Source of the DNA: Lepraria neglecta
Taxonomy: Eukaryota > Ascomycota > Lecanoromycetes > Lecanorales > Stereocaulaceae
Direction of reading: 5' to 3'
Assembly: GCA_033220425.1 (NCBI GenBank)
Contig: CM065647.1
Coordinates: 930,001-994,000 of the forward strand
DNA: 64,000 bases
The first letter of the stretch is position 1. Each line of letters starts with the position of its first letter. The notes beneath the pieces are model-generated. The model did not search any database and was not told where the DNA came from. It saw only the letters and a list, made by a program, of their open reading frames with translations. The position numbers were made by a program, and so were the translations under genes. This document shows positions 1 through 12,695 of the stretch, in pieces.

Positions 1-1065
1 GGTCCTTGACTGACTGAGGGCGCGACATAACAGAAGGCCGTGGAGGACCTACTACTGGATCACACCTTGAACTTGTTGGACTATGGACCGCGCTTCCGGC
101 GCTGAATTTTCACCGTCTGCAGCCTCACTTTCCTAGTCTCACCCGCCACTCACCATAACGCGATGATGACCGCCCCCTCCCCCTCTCTCGGTCCCCTAAT
201 CTTTCACCCTCTCAAGCTAAGGCGGATAACGTAAACGGAGAAGCGCTTAACCTATTTGAGGTTTCTGTATGTTGAAGTTTGAACGTCGTGGATATCTGTA
301 TAGCTTCAAAAAATTTGCCGCCTGAGATGCTCGAATTCCTGGAGCATTACAAAACTGACTCGACGTCCAACAGCAGAAATTCAGAAGCCCCAGAAAGGCT
401 TAGTGCCTTCCGCGGCGGCGGCAACCATTCACAGGGCGAGTTGGGCAGTTGATTTTGTCCTAATGCTGAGGCCGGTGTGCAAGTTATTCTAGCAGTCTTA
501 AGCTGTACTTCGGATAAGACTTGGCACTTTCATTGCAAATTCGCGTGATGATCAATATATTTGGTCAATGTTAAGAAGCTGAAGGTGAATGAGTGCCTTT
601 TATATGGTGTTTTCAATTTTATTCTTTGTGAGTTAGTCGTCGAACGGCCTCACATCTTCGAGTACTAACCGAACTCGTTTCACACAGCGATCGACTCTTC
701 ACAGGCCGTGAGCAGTGGATGTCATATGACCCAAAGATATGAAGGCAATGTTTTTGATGATACCCGGCGAAGACAATGCCGTGAGGTATTAGAGAGAGCA
801 AGGAATGGACATATGTGTAATTGGGAGAGGATTGAATAGCACAGTGCGGGGAGCCTGCTGCAGAAATCATTGAATGTACAAGGGTATCAAACCCAATCAC
901 ACATTCTCCGATACCTATACGGAGTGCCACAATTGAGAAGCGCTCTAACGCTTGCACTCGTAGTTCTATGTGTTGACGAATCGGGGAACTCCGCGTAAAG
1001 TAACCTCTTAAATACCGGCAACTGCCCAACAACCCTCCCACATTCTTCTTCCTTACACATCAAAC
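1..1065. other. Noncoding upstream region of the allantoicase gene
   Basis: No reading frame here resembles a protein. The last 40 bases before the allantoicase ATG are pyrimidine-rich, as in many filamentous-fungal leaders. GATAA cores lie at 225-229 and 513-517. AreA-type GATA factors activate purine-catabolic genes in fungi, but both cores are preceded by G rather than the preferred A/C/T, so regulatory assignment is weak. Confidence 0.4.
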
Positions 1066-2320
1066 ATGGAGATCCAAGCACTCTCTCCAGAAACAATCCA
1101 AGACACAATATCCACACCTCCAGACTCAATCCCTACCGACCAAATAGACAGCACCTTCAGCTCCACATGCATTGGTACACCACCCCACTTCCCCCACCGC
1201 CCTCTAACTCCACAATCCCCTTAAACCTCTCAATTGATCTCCTAATGCTGACCTTCCGTCTTCAGACCTCATCTCCGCCCCCCTAAACTCCCGCATCCTC
1301 TCCTTCACCGACGAATTCTTCGCCTCAGCATCCAACCTCACAACCCCCACCCCCCCAATCTGCCGCCCAGGCTACTACATAGAAACAGGTTAGGTCTCTA
1401 CCCCCTCTCCCCTCCCTCTCTGCAGCCAACACTAAGACCCAACAGGCGCCTGGTACGACGGCTGGGAAACCCGCCGACACAACCCTTCCCCTCCAGATCA
1501 CTGCACGATCCGCCTCGGTCCCGCAGCCGGAATAGTAAAAGGTGTGGAAATCGATACCGCGTTCTTCGACGGTAATCATGCCGAGGAGGTCGAGGTGTGG
1601 GGGACTTATGAGGTGGGTGAGGGGGCGGATGAGAGGGTGAAAAGCCCACAGTATGGGGGATGGAAGAAAGTTCTGGGCAGGAGGGGCTGTGGAGCTAGCA
1701 GGAGGCACGCTTGGAAGATTAATGGTGAGGAGGTGGGGAAAGTCACGCATGTGCGATTATGCATGTTTCCCGACGGTGGGATAGCGAGATTCAGATTATA
1801 CGGCCTTGCTGTGCCCATCTGGCCTTCCAACCCTGCCGAGGAGGTGGAGTTAAGCGCGGCTGTTATGGGTGGTGTGGCGGTTACGTGGAGTGATCAGCAT
1901 TTTGGGCAAGCGGGGAATTTGTTATTGCCGGGTAGGGGGAAGGATATGGGTGATGGGTGGGAGACGAAGCGGAGTAGGGGGGTGGGACATGAGGATTGGG
2001 TTGTTGTGAAGTTAGGGGCTAGGGGGAGGGTGGGGAGGGTGGTGGTTGATACGATGCATTTTCGGGGGAATTTTCCGAAGGGGGTGAGGGTTGAGGGGTT
2101 GGATGTTGGGGATGAGGGAGAGGGGGTGGGGGAGCTGAGGGGGGCTGATGAGAGGTGGGTTGAGGTTGTGGGGGTGAGTTCGTGTGAGAAGGACAGGGAA
2201 CATGAATTTATGGTAGAGGTTGGGGTGGAGAAGGAGGGGAGGGCGTTTACGCATATGAAGATTATTATTATTCCTGATGGGGGGTTGAAGAGGTTTAGGG
2301 TATTTGGTACGAGGGCGTAG
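1066..2320 (+). CDS. Allantoicase (allantoate amidinohydrolase), three exons
   Basis: Hydrolyses allantoate to ureidoglycolate and urea in purine (uric acid) catabolism, allowing purines to serve as nitrogen source. Exons join(1066..1174,1266..1388,1446..2320) give 368 residues, near the usual size of about 340-360. Exon 2 reads DLISAPLNSRILSFTDEFFA, the family's conserved opening. After the second junction come GAWYDGWETRRHN and then an IDTAFFDGNH block. Two tandem allantoicase repeats follow, the second carrying VVVDTMHFRGNFP near residue 255. Both introns have GT..AG ends, and intron 1 has a CTAAT/CTGAC branch region. The ATG at 1066 is the first in frame and follows a pyrimidine-rich leader. 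GC-skewed codon use at the 3' end (many GGG/GTG codons) is odd but the frame stays open. The family call is secure; exact exon 1 start is less so. Confidence 0.93.
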
Positions 2321-3836
2321 AATTTTAGATTAGAAGTTTTTGATATCCCCTCTGTCTGCTCCAAGTTCCAAGCTGGTTGACCATTGAACAGCTTTCAAGG
2401 GAAGCCTGCTCAGTTCTCGAGACAGTTTTAGACGGGACATTCTTGCTCAAGAGTAGCGGGGAAGGTAGACACCTTGACTTTGAATGGAAGATAATATTGC
2501 AATTCTGGTACAAGCGGAGTAGAAGGTAAGTCATATCATGCTCGAGGGAAGCAGAAAAAAGAAGTTTTGAGCTCAAGGGGAGCAAAGTATTACGTTGGTT
2601 CTGCTTCAAAGTGAGGACTGTTTTCAACTCTCCAGCTCTGATTGCTCAACGAGGAGGGCATGTTACAGCGCTGAGGAGCAGGATGTAGATTATGTTGATG
2701 TTTATGATTATACTTATTACTTATACCATGATCGTCATTTGTGTCAAATTGATCGTATTCATGTATGTGTTCCATTGCTCACACGGCGCCCAACACTGGA
2801 AGTTCGATGGCCTCGATTAGGCGTAGCCGTATCTTCCTTCTGCAGAGCGCATGGTATGATCGACGGGTCGCAAGGGAGACCAGAATTTATACAGCATGCT
2901 CGTAATCTTGAGCCCAGCGTTACCGCGTCACCGCGTCACCACGGTAGCTCGAGAGTAGACTACTTGATAGATCCCCGCAATGTAGAGGTTTTGCTTCTTG
3001 GGGTTCTCAAGGTCATAACCTGATAGTCGGTCCTCAGGTGCACGCCATTGGAGCTTCGCTTCAAGCCCTTCGTTTTGGAGAACAGATTATCGTCATGGAA
3101 GAGGTACGCTGAAGACTTCCCCGAGTTGTACATCCAATTCAAGACCTCCGCCTTGACGGGTAACTCCCATTTGACAGAGACTCAGCCTTTCAAGTCGAAA
3201 AGTTTCCGCCCATACAAAATCTCGATATCGAGGAATTAGCTCTCGAGCATCAATCAGGGGACCAGGCTCTTCTTTTTCCGTAACCCGGTCTCTTGTCGGG
3301 AACAACCCACCCGTCCGTCCTTTGCCTGTCGAAATGATGTTAAAGATTGGTATTGAAGAAACAAGTTGACGTAGCTGACTTGAGGATTCTGTCAGGATCG
3401 AAGGTGCCTTTCTTATTGCCAAACGGGAAACCGGCAAAGTAAAAGGTGCAATCTAGAGTGTGATGAAGCGAGATATGCACACTTTGAGCTGCAGCGTTCC
3501 TAATTGCATTGATACTGTCGAAACGACTAACTCATTTCAGGGATTCATTTTGAATAAATATGAACAGCAGGGAAGTCCGCTGTTACCAAGGCTATGGTCA
3601 CTCTCCTCATGTCAGATGTGGACGCTCGGACAAGTCTGGAGGCGCTTATAACACTGCGCTATACCTTTTCGGGCTGACGTGACAAGATCAAGCAGGGTAA
3701 AGATGACATTGAGCTCCATTGGCATCATTGAGCGTAACAATCGACTCTCAGTGAAACCGCCTGTCCGGAGCGCATCGCAGTACATCAATGCATTGGGACC
3801 GAAGATACCGACCCATTGTCCATCCAATGGGCAGCC
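2321..3836. other. Intergenic region, no supported gene
   Basis: About 1.5 kb between the allantoicase stop and the TBC gene start. It has open frames of 60-142 codons on both strands, none with a recognisable domain, codon pattern or splice structure. It probably holds the allantoicase 3' UTR and the promoter or leader of the TBC gene. An unrecognised 5' exon of the TBC gene cannot be excluded. Confidence 0.5.
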
Positions 3837-6283
3837 ATGAAGTCAGCACCACCATCCCCAAGACCTCTGAGCCAGGAAAGTCTGAAAGGCATTCCATACG
3901 AAGAGACAACAGCAGCTAAACCGCCAATTCCCATCACCGTCGCTACACCTTCCTCAAGCTCCTCACAGCACAGCTTCACTGGCCTGAGACGGCCGAAGAA
4001 CAACCAGCGTCTCTCACCTCAGACAGCTCGAGCCAAGCTACAGAAAGATGTCCGGCGAGACTCGGGTCTTGCGCCTTCCAACTCTACGGCAAGAGATAGT
4101 CGCACAACGTTAGGAACAGATGTGGATTCGTCGTCTAGTATAAGACATTCGCCAAGCCTCCCAAGCTTTTCCGCCCCTGATGACACTTCAATTTCGCATA
4201 GCTTAGAGCAAGTACTAGGACGGAACGAGCGCACGCTGTCGTCGAAGGATCACAATGGCTCTCCTCCCACACCCCAAGCACCGTTTATGGGGATCTTGAC
4301 GGAGATACCTACCGGAAGCTTCGAAGACCTGACGATACCAGGGCAGGTGGAATTTTCAAAAAGAGGGAGCATGTTGATAGCTGGGAAGAAGGCAAACAAT
4401 GTGAATGGGAATGCACTCAACAATGGGAGGACCATTGGGAGCAGGAGGCTGCCGAATGGCAATTCACTTTCACCTCAAGTCACATTACCTTCGAGAATCC
4501 TATCCGCAGACGATGAGGCGCTTTCCTACAAGGTGCGGTCTATGTACGAGGGAGGAGGCGCGAAAGAGCCAGCCTGGGCTTCCGAGTTACACAACAATAT
4601 GAGTAATGGCAGAATCGAGGAAGAGCTCAGTCACAATGGGTCGAGATCGGCGTCGCAATCAAGGGATGTTCCTGAGATCCTCACGAATGGTGTCGCATCA
4701 CTTCGAGTTCCATCACATACTGGCTCTACATACAGCAAAAGGGAAAGTGCTTTGGTACGAGAGGCCACTGAGCTAGCAGGCGGAATTGAGGACTGGGAGG
4801 ACCTCCATGGCGGAGACGTTGATCGATACGGATTCATTGTTCCACGTAAGATAGCTTCGCAGGCATCATCCATCAAATCCTTCGGAGCAAAATCACCAGA
4901 GCCCCCACGGATACAGCGGGTATCGACCGTTCTACAGCTCGCGTCAGACGCGCCTCGACGGCAACGCAGCTCAACCCGCAAACGAGGCTCAGCAAGAAGT
5001 CCATCTCGCTCCGTCGAAACACCTTCAACCTCCAGACCACCCTCCGGCGTCATCCGCCCAGTATCATCACAAAGCTCCTACCGAATCATCAACGGCAAAG
5101 AGTCCCGCCTCCGCTCGGCCACCAACCGACTCCCCCACAACAAAGACAGAAGATGCGTAGACGAAGCCGGCGACATGCTCACTCTGCCACCCGGCCTCGC
5201 CGACATCGCAGAAGACGAAGAAGACAGCAGCACAGCCGATGCGCTCAAACGACGAGAATGGGAAAGAGAGGAGAAATGGCGGAAGATGGCTAAGGTGGTC
5301 AAGAACACCAAGCTTGGCGGAGGCATGGTGTTCGAATTCGACACTAAGAATCCCAAACTCATCGACCGGACATGGAAAGGCATACCAGACCGCTGGCGCG
5401 CTACAGCATGGCATGCCTTCCTAACAGCTAGCGCGAAGAAACGGAAAGGTAACCCCACTGACGACGAACTCATCACCGTCTTCCACAAGTTGTTAGAACA
5501 AGGCTCTCCAGATGACGTCCAGATCGACATCGATGTGCCACGCACGATAAACAGCCACATCATGTTCCGACGTCGCTACCGAGGAGGCCAGCGTCTCCTT
5601 TTCAGAGTCTTACACTGCCTCTCCATCTACTTCCCAGATACAGGTTACGTGCAAGGAATGGCTGCCTTAGCAGCGACCCTACTCTGCTATTTCGAGGAGG
5701 AAATGACATTCGTGATGCTCGTGCGCCTATGGCAGCTTAGAGGTTTAGAGCAGCTATATCAATCAGGCTTCGAAGGTTTAATGCAGGCGCTTGAGGAGTT
5801 CGAGAAAGATTGGTTGGGGAAGGGGGAGGTTGCTAAGAAGCTGGTACGTATACTGCCATTGACTACGAACCGTGGTTGCTTGTACTAATTCGCTGCAAGA
5901 CGGACTTGAACATCTCCGCCACCGCCTACGGAACCCGCTGGTACCTCACCCTCTTCAACTACAGTATCCCCTTCCCCGCCCAACTCCGCGTCTGGGACGT
6001 CTTCATGCTTCTCGGCGATCCCGACATACCTCTACGCTCCCCCTCGAGATCGATGTCCAACCCCCACTCCAACTCCAGCAACTCGACCTCCTTCAACGGC
6101 GGCCTCGACGTCCTGCACGCCGCCTCTGCGGCACTTATTGATGGCACCAGAGAGATATTACTAGACTCGGATTTCGAAAACGCGATGAAAGTGCTTACGA
6201 GTTGGATCCCCGTGAAGGACGAGGAGATGTTGATGCGAGTTGCGCGTGTGGAGTGGAAGATGAGGAAGAGGCGAAAAGCGTGA
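3837..6283 (+). CDS. TBC-domain Rab GTPase-activating protein
   Basis: Accelerates GTP hydrolysis by a Rab/Ypt GTPase in membrane traffic; which Rab cannot be read from sequence. Exons join(3837..5843,5900..6283) give 796 residues. Residues 1 to about 490 are Ser/Pro-rich and disordered-looking. The TBC domain fills the rest: the arginine finger lies in IDIDVPRT (Arg about 569) and the glutamine finger in GYVQGM (Gln about 606), so both catalytic residues are present. The intron at 5844-5899 interrupts the domain. Reading resumes in frame with the TBC signature YGTRWYLTLF and then FPAQLRVWDVFMLLGD. The reading frame extends a few codons upstream of 3837 without another ATG. A small 5' exon is possible. 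Confidence 0.92.
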
Positions 6284-7363
6284 TCTGGCCTAAGAGACCC
6301 TCACTAAGCATGCCTATTATGCCGTTGTCTTACATTTCATTTGTGAACGTTCCGTTTTGCTTCGTGGAATAGCGAGCGTGGAAGCGGATTGTATGATACC
6401 CAGATACCTTAACGAGATTTCTTTTGTGATGCGGTCGGGAATGGGATTATATGGCATGGCACTTGTATCTGGGATGGGTAATACACTACTAAGGGGTGGG
6501 AAACCCAGACTCTAGATAATTCAATAATACTCAATAATCAAAATGCTATACAGCAACTTCAACACACTTACTGTTCAGCCTGTGAGAACAAGTAGCACTT
6601 TCACAAGCTGATGTTGTCTGAAGGACCCTTAGAACGTACCACGACTGACTCTAACAGAGCGGACCGCAGTCAGCTTTCTGTACAGCAATCCTCAGACGAA
6701 GACCACTCCACCTATCGTCAAAAATTCCAGTTTTACGCGCTGGTACTTTTTAAGATCCGAGCTTCAGGCCCCCATGAATTGACCAAACCTAGTTCCAGCA
6801 AGAGTCACCAACAGACCAAACGCTGCTTGCTGTACAGCATTTTACAGACTTCCCACTCAAGTGCTGCAAAGAGATGGCATCCGTCCACGCCGATGTGCTT
6901 CGATCCGGGCACAAGTATGGACTTCAAAGCCCATCATTTTCGCATTTTGTAATCTCATCAAAGCCAGAAGATGGGCAGAATGCATCCCTGCAAAGCCGGA
7001 AGTAGGGGCTTAGAGCGCTGCGAATATTGCGGAGTGCCATAATCATCAATTAGTCTTGCTTGCTCTATGCTACTTGCTCCTCATACCAGCACATGCGGGA
7101 GTACAACTCGAAACTAGCCAATGCTCCAAAAGGCCCCCAAATATCCCAAACGTCTGGTTCTTGTCCTCCGCAAAAGCTGCCAATACAAAACCATAGCCAT
7201 GTCAAAAGGTCATCAAGCGTTCGATGTTGATCATAACAGTCGTTCCTCCCATTTCCATCCCATCCCATTCCTTATACCCATGCTCCAGCATAATGCCTTT
7301 GTCATGTAATTCCTATACACCGGTCCATACCTTAAAATACAATCCGAAAAGTAGTTGAAGAGG
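6284..7363. other. Convergent intergenic region, nothing recognised
   Basis: Lies between the 3' ends of the TBC gene (+) and LTE1 (-). The open frames (for example 6611-6952) have no domain or splice logic. It presumably contains two 3' UTRs; no repeat or RNA gene was seen. Confidence 0.5.
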
Positions 7364-10300
7364 TCAGCGGGGAGGCTCAGCCTCGACCTCTCTGCTTTTA
7401 ACCCTGATCATGTCGTCGCTCAAAGTTGCCATCCAGAGACATCTCTCTATTGCCCCTTCCACGGGCTTGAAGTCATATTTCGCGCTTGCGTCGATGAGTC
7501 TAAGCAGGCTCTTGACGATGGTTGCTGTAGTGCGGTAGCGCTCGAAATTGATGAGAGGTTCGCCGTCGCGTGTAGATGCTATGACGGACGGTTTTTGTGC
7601 GTTGTATGTCAAGTCGTGGATGTAAAGCGCTGCGTTTCTAGTTAGCGGCGCTTCAGGCAAGGCGGAGGTGTAGAGGTAGACTTACCAACAACAGGAATAC
7701 ATCCATCCTCCAGGTTAGCCGTCTCCATCTCCTGCCTCAAATTGTGGAAATTCCTAAGTGGCGAAACTAGCGTCTCCATCTCCTTCAGCAAAGCTTTGTC
7801 CGCGGCTGGCACCAATTCCCATGTCTTCGTGAGCCTTGCGCAATCAACAGATGTCAAAGCTATCGTGAGTTGCAACATCGTGGCATAGTTGTGATGCCTC
7901 CTAGCATGATGCGCTACATTGATATATTTGATAATAGTTAGAGCACGTTCCTCAATGCTGTGAGTAAGAACAATTTCCGAAAGGGCCCATTTAACGATGA
8001 TGTTGAAGCGAGCGGTGACAAGTTCGATGCCTGTAGGGTCTCCATACCGGAGATACTCAACCCAATTAAGGGTTTCAGTTTTCGAACTTGACCAGCGCAT
8101 GTCTATCAGGTCTTGCCAATTGATTTCATTGAGGGCATCTTTTTCGATGATGGTGAATTGCTGCGCAAGGATAGCAGCATCGAATGCTAACGTGAATGGT
8201 ATATGCCTGCGCGTAGGGAATTGATGCACGGTATTGGCAAACGGCTGTAAGACAGACAAGTCGACCTGTCCCGGTGTCCGGCTCTTGCCAGACTCTGTAC
8301 TTCTGCTGACTGGTGAAGGCTCTGGCGTTGGAGGCTTCCTTTGGTCTTGCATTCGGTTGTTCTCTGAGTTGATTGCCATTGCGTTCTCCGTTGTCATTGG
8401 AGGTGAGGGAAGGTAGCCTGGTGGAAATCCAGCCGTCGTTGGGAACATGCTACCATGGAACAGGCGTGCAGACGATTCGTAGGCCTCGTCCAAAGTATCA
8501 TTCGGGGCCTCTGGATCCTCAGACAGTTCCGACGATAGGTCGCTCAGAAACTCGTCCTCGTCGAGGAGGAAGGAATCAGTCGTGCAGGTTGGCATCGACG
8601 AGCGATATCTACCTCTCCTTAGGTTTGCCTCGTAGCTGCCTACCTCAGAGTCCTCGCCTTCATCCCCAGCAGGAATAGATGACTCGAGAGATTGGGCATG
8701 GTCAGTCTGGTGGAAGTTAGGATTGCTCGGAGCGAAAAGCGGTTGTGGTACAGTGACATTCGACTGCCCCGACGTTCCTGATGTTGCCTTGGCGTTCTGT
8801 TTGGAGTTCCTACCAAGACCTCGTTCCAGTAGTGGAGTAGCGTTGTATGAGTCCTCCGATTCTGCATACAGACTTCGAGATTTTGCCGTTCCAAGTCCAC
8901 CTTTCTGGTCCCCTTTCGTAACAGATCTATCCTGAGAACCAAGCTCTTGCTCCAAACTTTGAGGCTTTGGACTTCTGGACTGCTGAGCAGAATGCTCCGA
9001 CGGGCCAGCCTCCACGACGGTGGTGCCTTCGATAGGTGGGCGCCCTTGAGAAGAATTGACAGGACTCTTACGGAATTTGCCTTCGAGCTTCGCTAGTGTG
9101 GCCTCGAGGTCTCCTCCCTCATCGTCAGGGATGCGAGCAAATTCTGCTACAGCGGCCTCGAATGAAGGTCTTAAGTCTGGCTTCGACAGGCGAGTGCTCA
9201 CAAGGGAGACAGCTCTATCAGAGGCAGCAGGCGCAGGGCCATCCGCCACTTGAGAAGGCTCTTGATTGGCCGTATGTCTTGCCGTGACTCTCTTCAAGTA
9301 CATCGAACCATGCATTGAGTCGGTGTATGTGGTGATAGAACCTGTCGATCTAGGCCTTCGTAGCTCCAAGTCATGCACGTTCTCGTTAGCACGTAGGTCG
9401 CCGCCAGGCCTTCTTCGAAGCAGCCTTCCCCCTGGTTGATCAGATTGGTCTTTCGAGGAAGCTGGAGACGAATCTGAAGCGTTTGCTGTTCCTCCATAGT
9501 CTGGTCCGCTTCTTCTCATGCCACTTTGATACGACGCATACTTTCTCAAGGATCTGCCTCCTGCTGAATGGCTAGACCTGTAGGACGCGTAGGATTTACC
9601 CGTGGCTATCGACGGTCTAGGTCCATGGGACAGCGCAGCACAACCGACTCCTGCTGTCTTGTTTGAACCGTTTTCTGAGGATGACACAGGCATAACAGAG
9701 TAATTTGAGCTCTGGTTTGCTGGTGGAGACGTAGGCAACTGTCCTTGAAGCCCATGCATGACAGGGATGGTGAACGGAGGAAGTATGACGGAATGCGGTG
9801 TGTCGCCTTCACTTGGTGTCTGGTCTCGATGCTGTGGAGAAACCGGGGGTTGGAAAACTGTTGCTGGTAGAGTAGGGGTAGTGAGGTCGGCGGCTGAACA
9901 AGGCGGATGTGAGGACTCAAACGAGTAATCTTGTGCTGGTTCGTTGAATTTGGAGGGTACAGGAGGTACTGGAGGCTCCTCAGCTGTATCATCCATAATA
10001 ACTATAGACTGACTGCCGTAAGTCATCTCACTCTGGCTTCTTTGAAGAGCTTCGCGTTCAGGTGAAGTCGTTGGCTGGGGAGGATTTGGCGAGGGTTGTT
10101 CTCGCTCATTCCCCGCAATGCTCATGGGTGCCATCCTTTGGTACGGTTCCTGTGTTACAGCACGCTCAAACATCTCAGTTATATCAGCACAGAGAAGGTC
10201 TATACGTGAGTTCTTCTTCAATGCCTCGAGCTGATGATGTTGATCTCCAAAACCCTCAATCTTAAAGGCAATGTGCATAGGCAGTGCGGAGTCTTTCGTC

Positions 10301-12695
10301 TCCACCATGAACGGTGCAGTTGATAGAAGTGTTGGAGGTGGGACATTAGGGCTCTGTTTGCTTCCAATGGCTCGGCGGATAGTGCCCAGTAGATTTTTGA
10401 CTCCAGGGCTCATAGGTCGGACGGTGACCCTGGTTCCACTTCCACCAATGTTGTCCATATACTGCTTCTGCAGACTGGTAGCTGAGCCGTGCGGCGCTAG
10501 GTTGTCAATGAAAGGTGAACCAGGAGGTAGGACGCTGCCACGGATGAGACTTCCTGAAAATGGAAAGGTCATAACAACCTGTTCCGTTAACTGCTCGGCT
10601 TGCATTGCAGGTAGTGATGTGCGTCTATCTGCAAGTGCGTCCTGGAAGCTTCCGCTCCGTTTGTGTTCGTGCTTTGAGCGAGAGGCTTTCTCGTTGGCTT
10701 GAGCTGATGGGGCGGCAGGGGCGATTCTGCGAGCCGCTGGTGGTACTGTGGTGGGTGTTGGATGAGGGCCCATGTTCCGATGTGCTTGCGTCGTCGCAAA
10801 GGCTTTCATGGTTTTCCCTGGTATTGAGCAAGACATTGCTGGTACACTCAGATCGCTTAATGGAGAGGCCATTGCAAAGCTGCGAGAGGTTGAGACCGAA
10901 ACTCCACGTTCTGATCTCGCTTTGCCCTCAACTTCGGCTTCGATAACGCTGTCAACCCAATTGTGGAGTGCAGCAACAGATCTGGCCTGGTCTATCTGCT
11001 GTGAAGAAGACTCGGCAATCTTGGCCCAGAGCTCGCTTGGGTGCGTCAACTGGCTGTCTCGGCTGCCCACGATACCTCCAGGGCTGATGTCAAGATCAAA
11101 ACGGCCATCTGCTTCTCCCATTGGGCAGTCCCAGTATAGCGCACAACGGCCATTCCAGCACTTTTTCAAATCGATGATGAGCTTAAGGTCACTTGGCTCA
11201 TGAGACGACCTTTGGCGAACCTGGCGAGTCAAATTGTTGAGATGTTGGCAGAATTTGACCCGCAGATCGCGATCAACAACGAAGTCGTAGGGGAAGTAGT
11301 TGAGTACCCAATGTCTTATGGCTGCAAAAGCGCGGACTCGAATAACTCGGCCGTCGTCATCAAAGCGATTGACTGCCCATTCGAACCTTGTTAGTAGATA
11401 CGCCAGCAGGTCATGCGTCGACATGTAAGCCCGAACAGTCAGAAAGAAATCAGAGAGTAGTTCGTAATCCAGAAAGTTCTTCGAGGTGATCTGAGCTATG
11501 AGACGTGCCGGAGAAGCCGCCGAGATCTCTCGTGAGCTTAGAGCATAACGCACAATCGCAGGGTCATCCGGGTTGGCGGATATTGCATCGTATATCGCTG
11601 GTACGATAGGTTGCCTTGCCCGCTGATATAATGGAGATTTCGTTGTTATCGGAATGCGGCCGGTCGAACTCGAAGGAGTGATTTGCACAGTGTGTGGTCG
11701 AGGTGCTGCGTGAGAATGTCTGCGTGAGAGGGTAGTATGAGCCTCCATTCCCGGAGGCACTGGGAACATGGCATTAAATTCTGGTCCTGATACTGCGGAG
11801 GATTCGTTATCGTCAGCGGTAGATGTTCTTGAATATACTTGGCTGTGTAGAAACGCCGTCCCTCGAGTGCTGAAACGGGGTGTTCCGAGTCTGTAGTGCG
11901 GGATGGGTACTTCAAGCGTTGGCAATATTTGTTCTCCGGGATGCTTGGTTGCGTGGTTAATCACAACTTTGTATTGCCCCTGCTCTAGCCTTCGCCCAGC
12001 GCTGATTGTCGAGATTGAATCGATAGATCTGCGCGAGACTGAATTTGAGCTACGATCAAAAGATTCAGCTGGGCGTGGGCCAGTAGATGTCTTCGACGCC
12101 TGAGTGTCTGACCATCGCTTTGTACCATTCCCGTTCTCCCCATCGGCGTCATATTCATGTAATTTTGGAGGCGTTGCTAAAGGATATGCTGAAGGCAGCA
12201 TCTGGGGTTGCTGAGAAGCTCGCATGGTCGGCCTGGCAAGCATACAATGTTAGAACAACAGTCCTTTTTCGAGGTTTCGGATATTGGAAGATAGAGTACG
12301 AATGCCGTGAAAAGATTCAGTGCTTACCTGAGATAGATCTTTCCGTTGTTTCCAACGTTGGCCACTGTGAACTGCCTTCCCTCCCTCGTGCTCCCATTGG
12401 CCTCCGCCCCGCCCTCTTTGCTCTCCTTTTTCAGTGACCGCTGCCGCAGTATGTCCGTGCTGTTCTTGACTCGCTTGAGAGAGTTTTGACGACTCCTGAT
12501 CAGCGGTCTTTCTGGTGATTTCCTCCGCGAATCCATGCCCTGTTCAAGCTCGTGCCGGGCTGTCGAGGTATTCTCTTGACCGCGTCCGACAAGTATGGAA
12601 GGTATCTCGGAGCGATGTTCTGTCCATCCTCTTTTGACTGGGCTTGGAGGTCGGCCTCCAATGCCGGTGCTCTGGATTGTCGCCGCGGGTGCCAT
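7364..12695 (-). CDS. LTE1: Lte1-type Ras-family guanine nucleotide exchange factor
   Basis: RasGEF-family protein. In yeast, Lte1 promotes mitotic exit through the GTPase Tem1; the role in moulds is less clear. Exons complement(join(7364..7629,7686..12232,12328..12695)) give 1726 residues. A RasGEF N-terminal domain lies at about 330-465 (IYDAISANPDDPAIVRYAL, then DYELLSDFFLTVRAYMSTHD). A roughly 1000-residue Ser/Pro-rich region follows. The catalytic RasGEF domain starts near 1450, with LNWVEYLRYGDPTGIELVT and YATMLQLTIALTSVDCARL. The intron at 7630-7685 interrupts the GEF core, and the frame resumes as ALYIHDLTYNAQ. The intron at 12233-12327 joins a 122-residue N-terminal exon ending GKIYLR. 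It is the longest gene in the window. Confidence 0.93.

Noticed and set aside
3093-3437. 114-codon minus-strand frame between allantoicase and the TBC gene
   Set aside because: No domain, no splice partners, and composition like the surrounding noncoding DNA.
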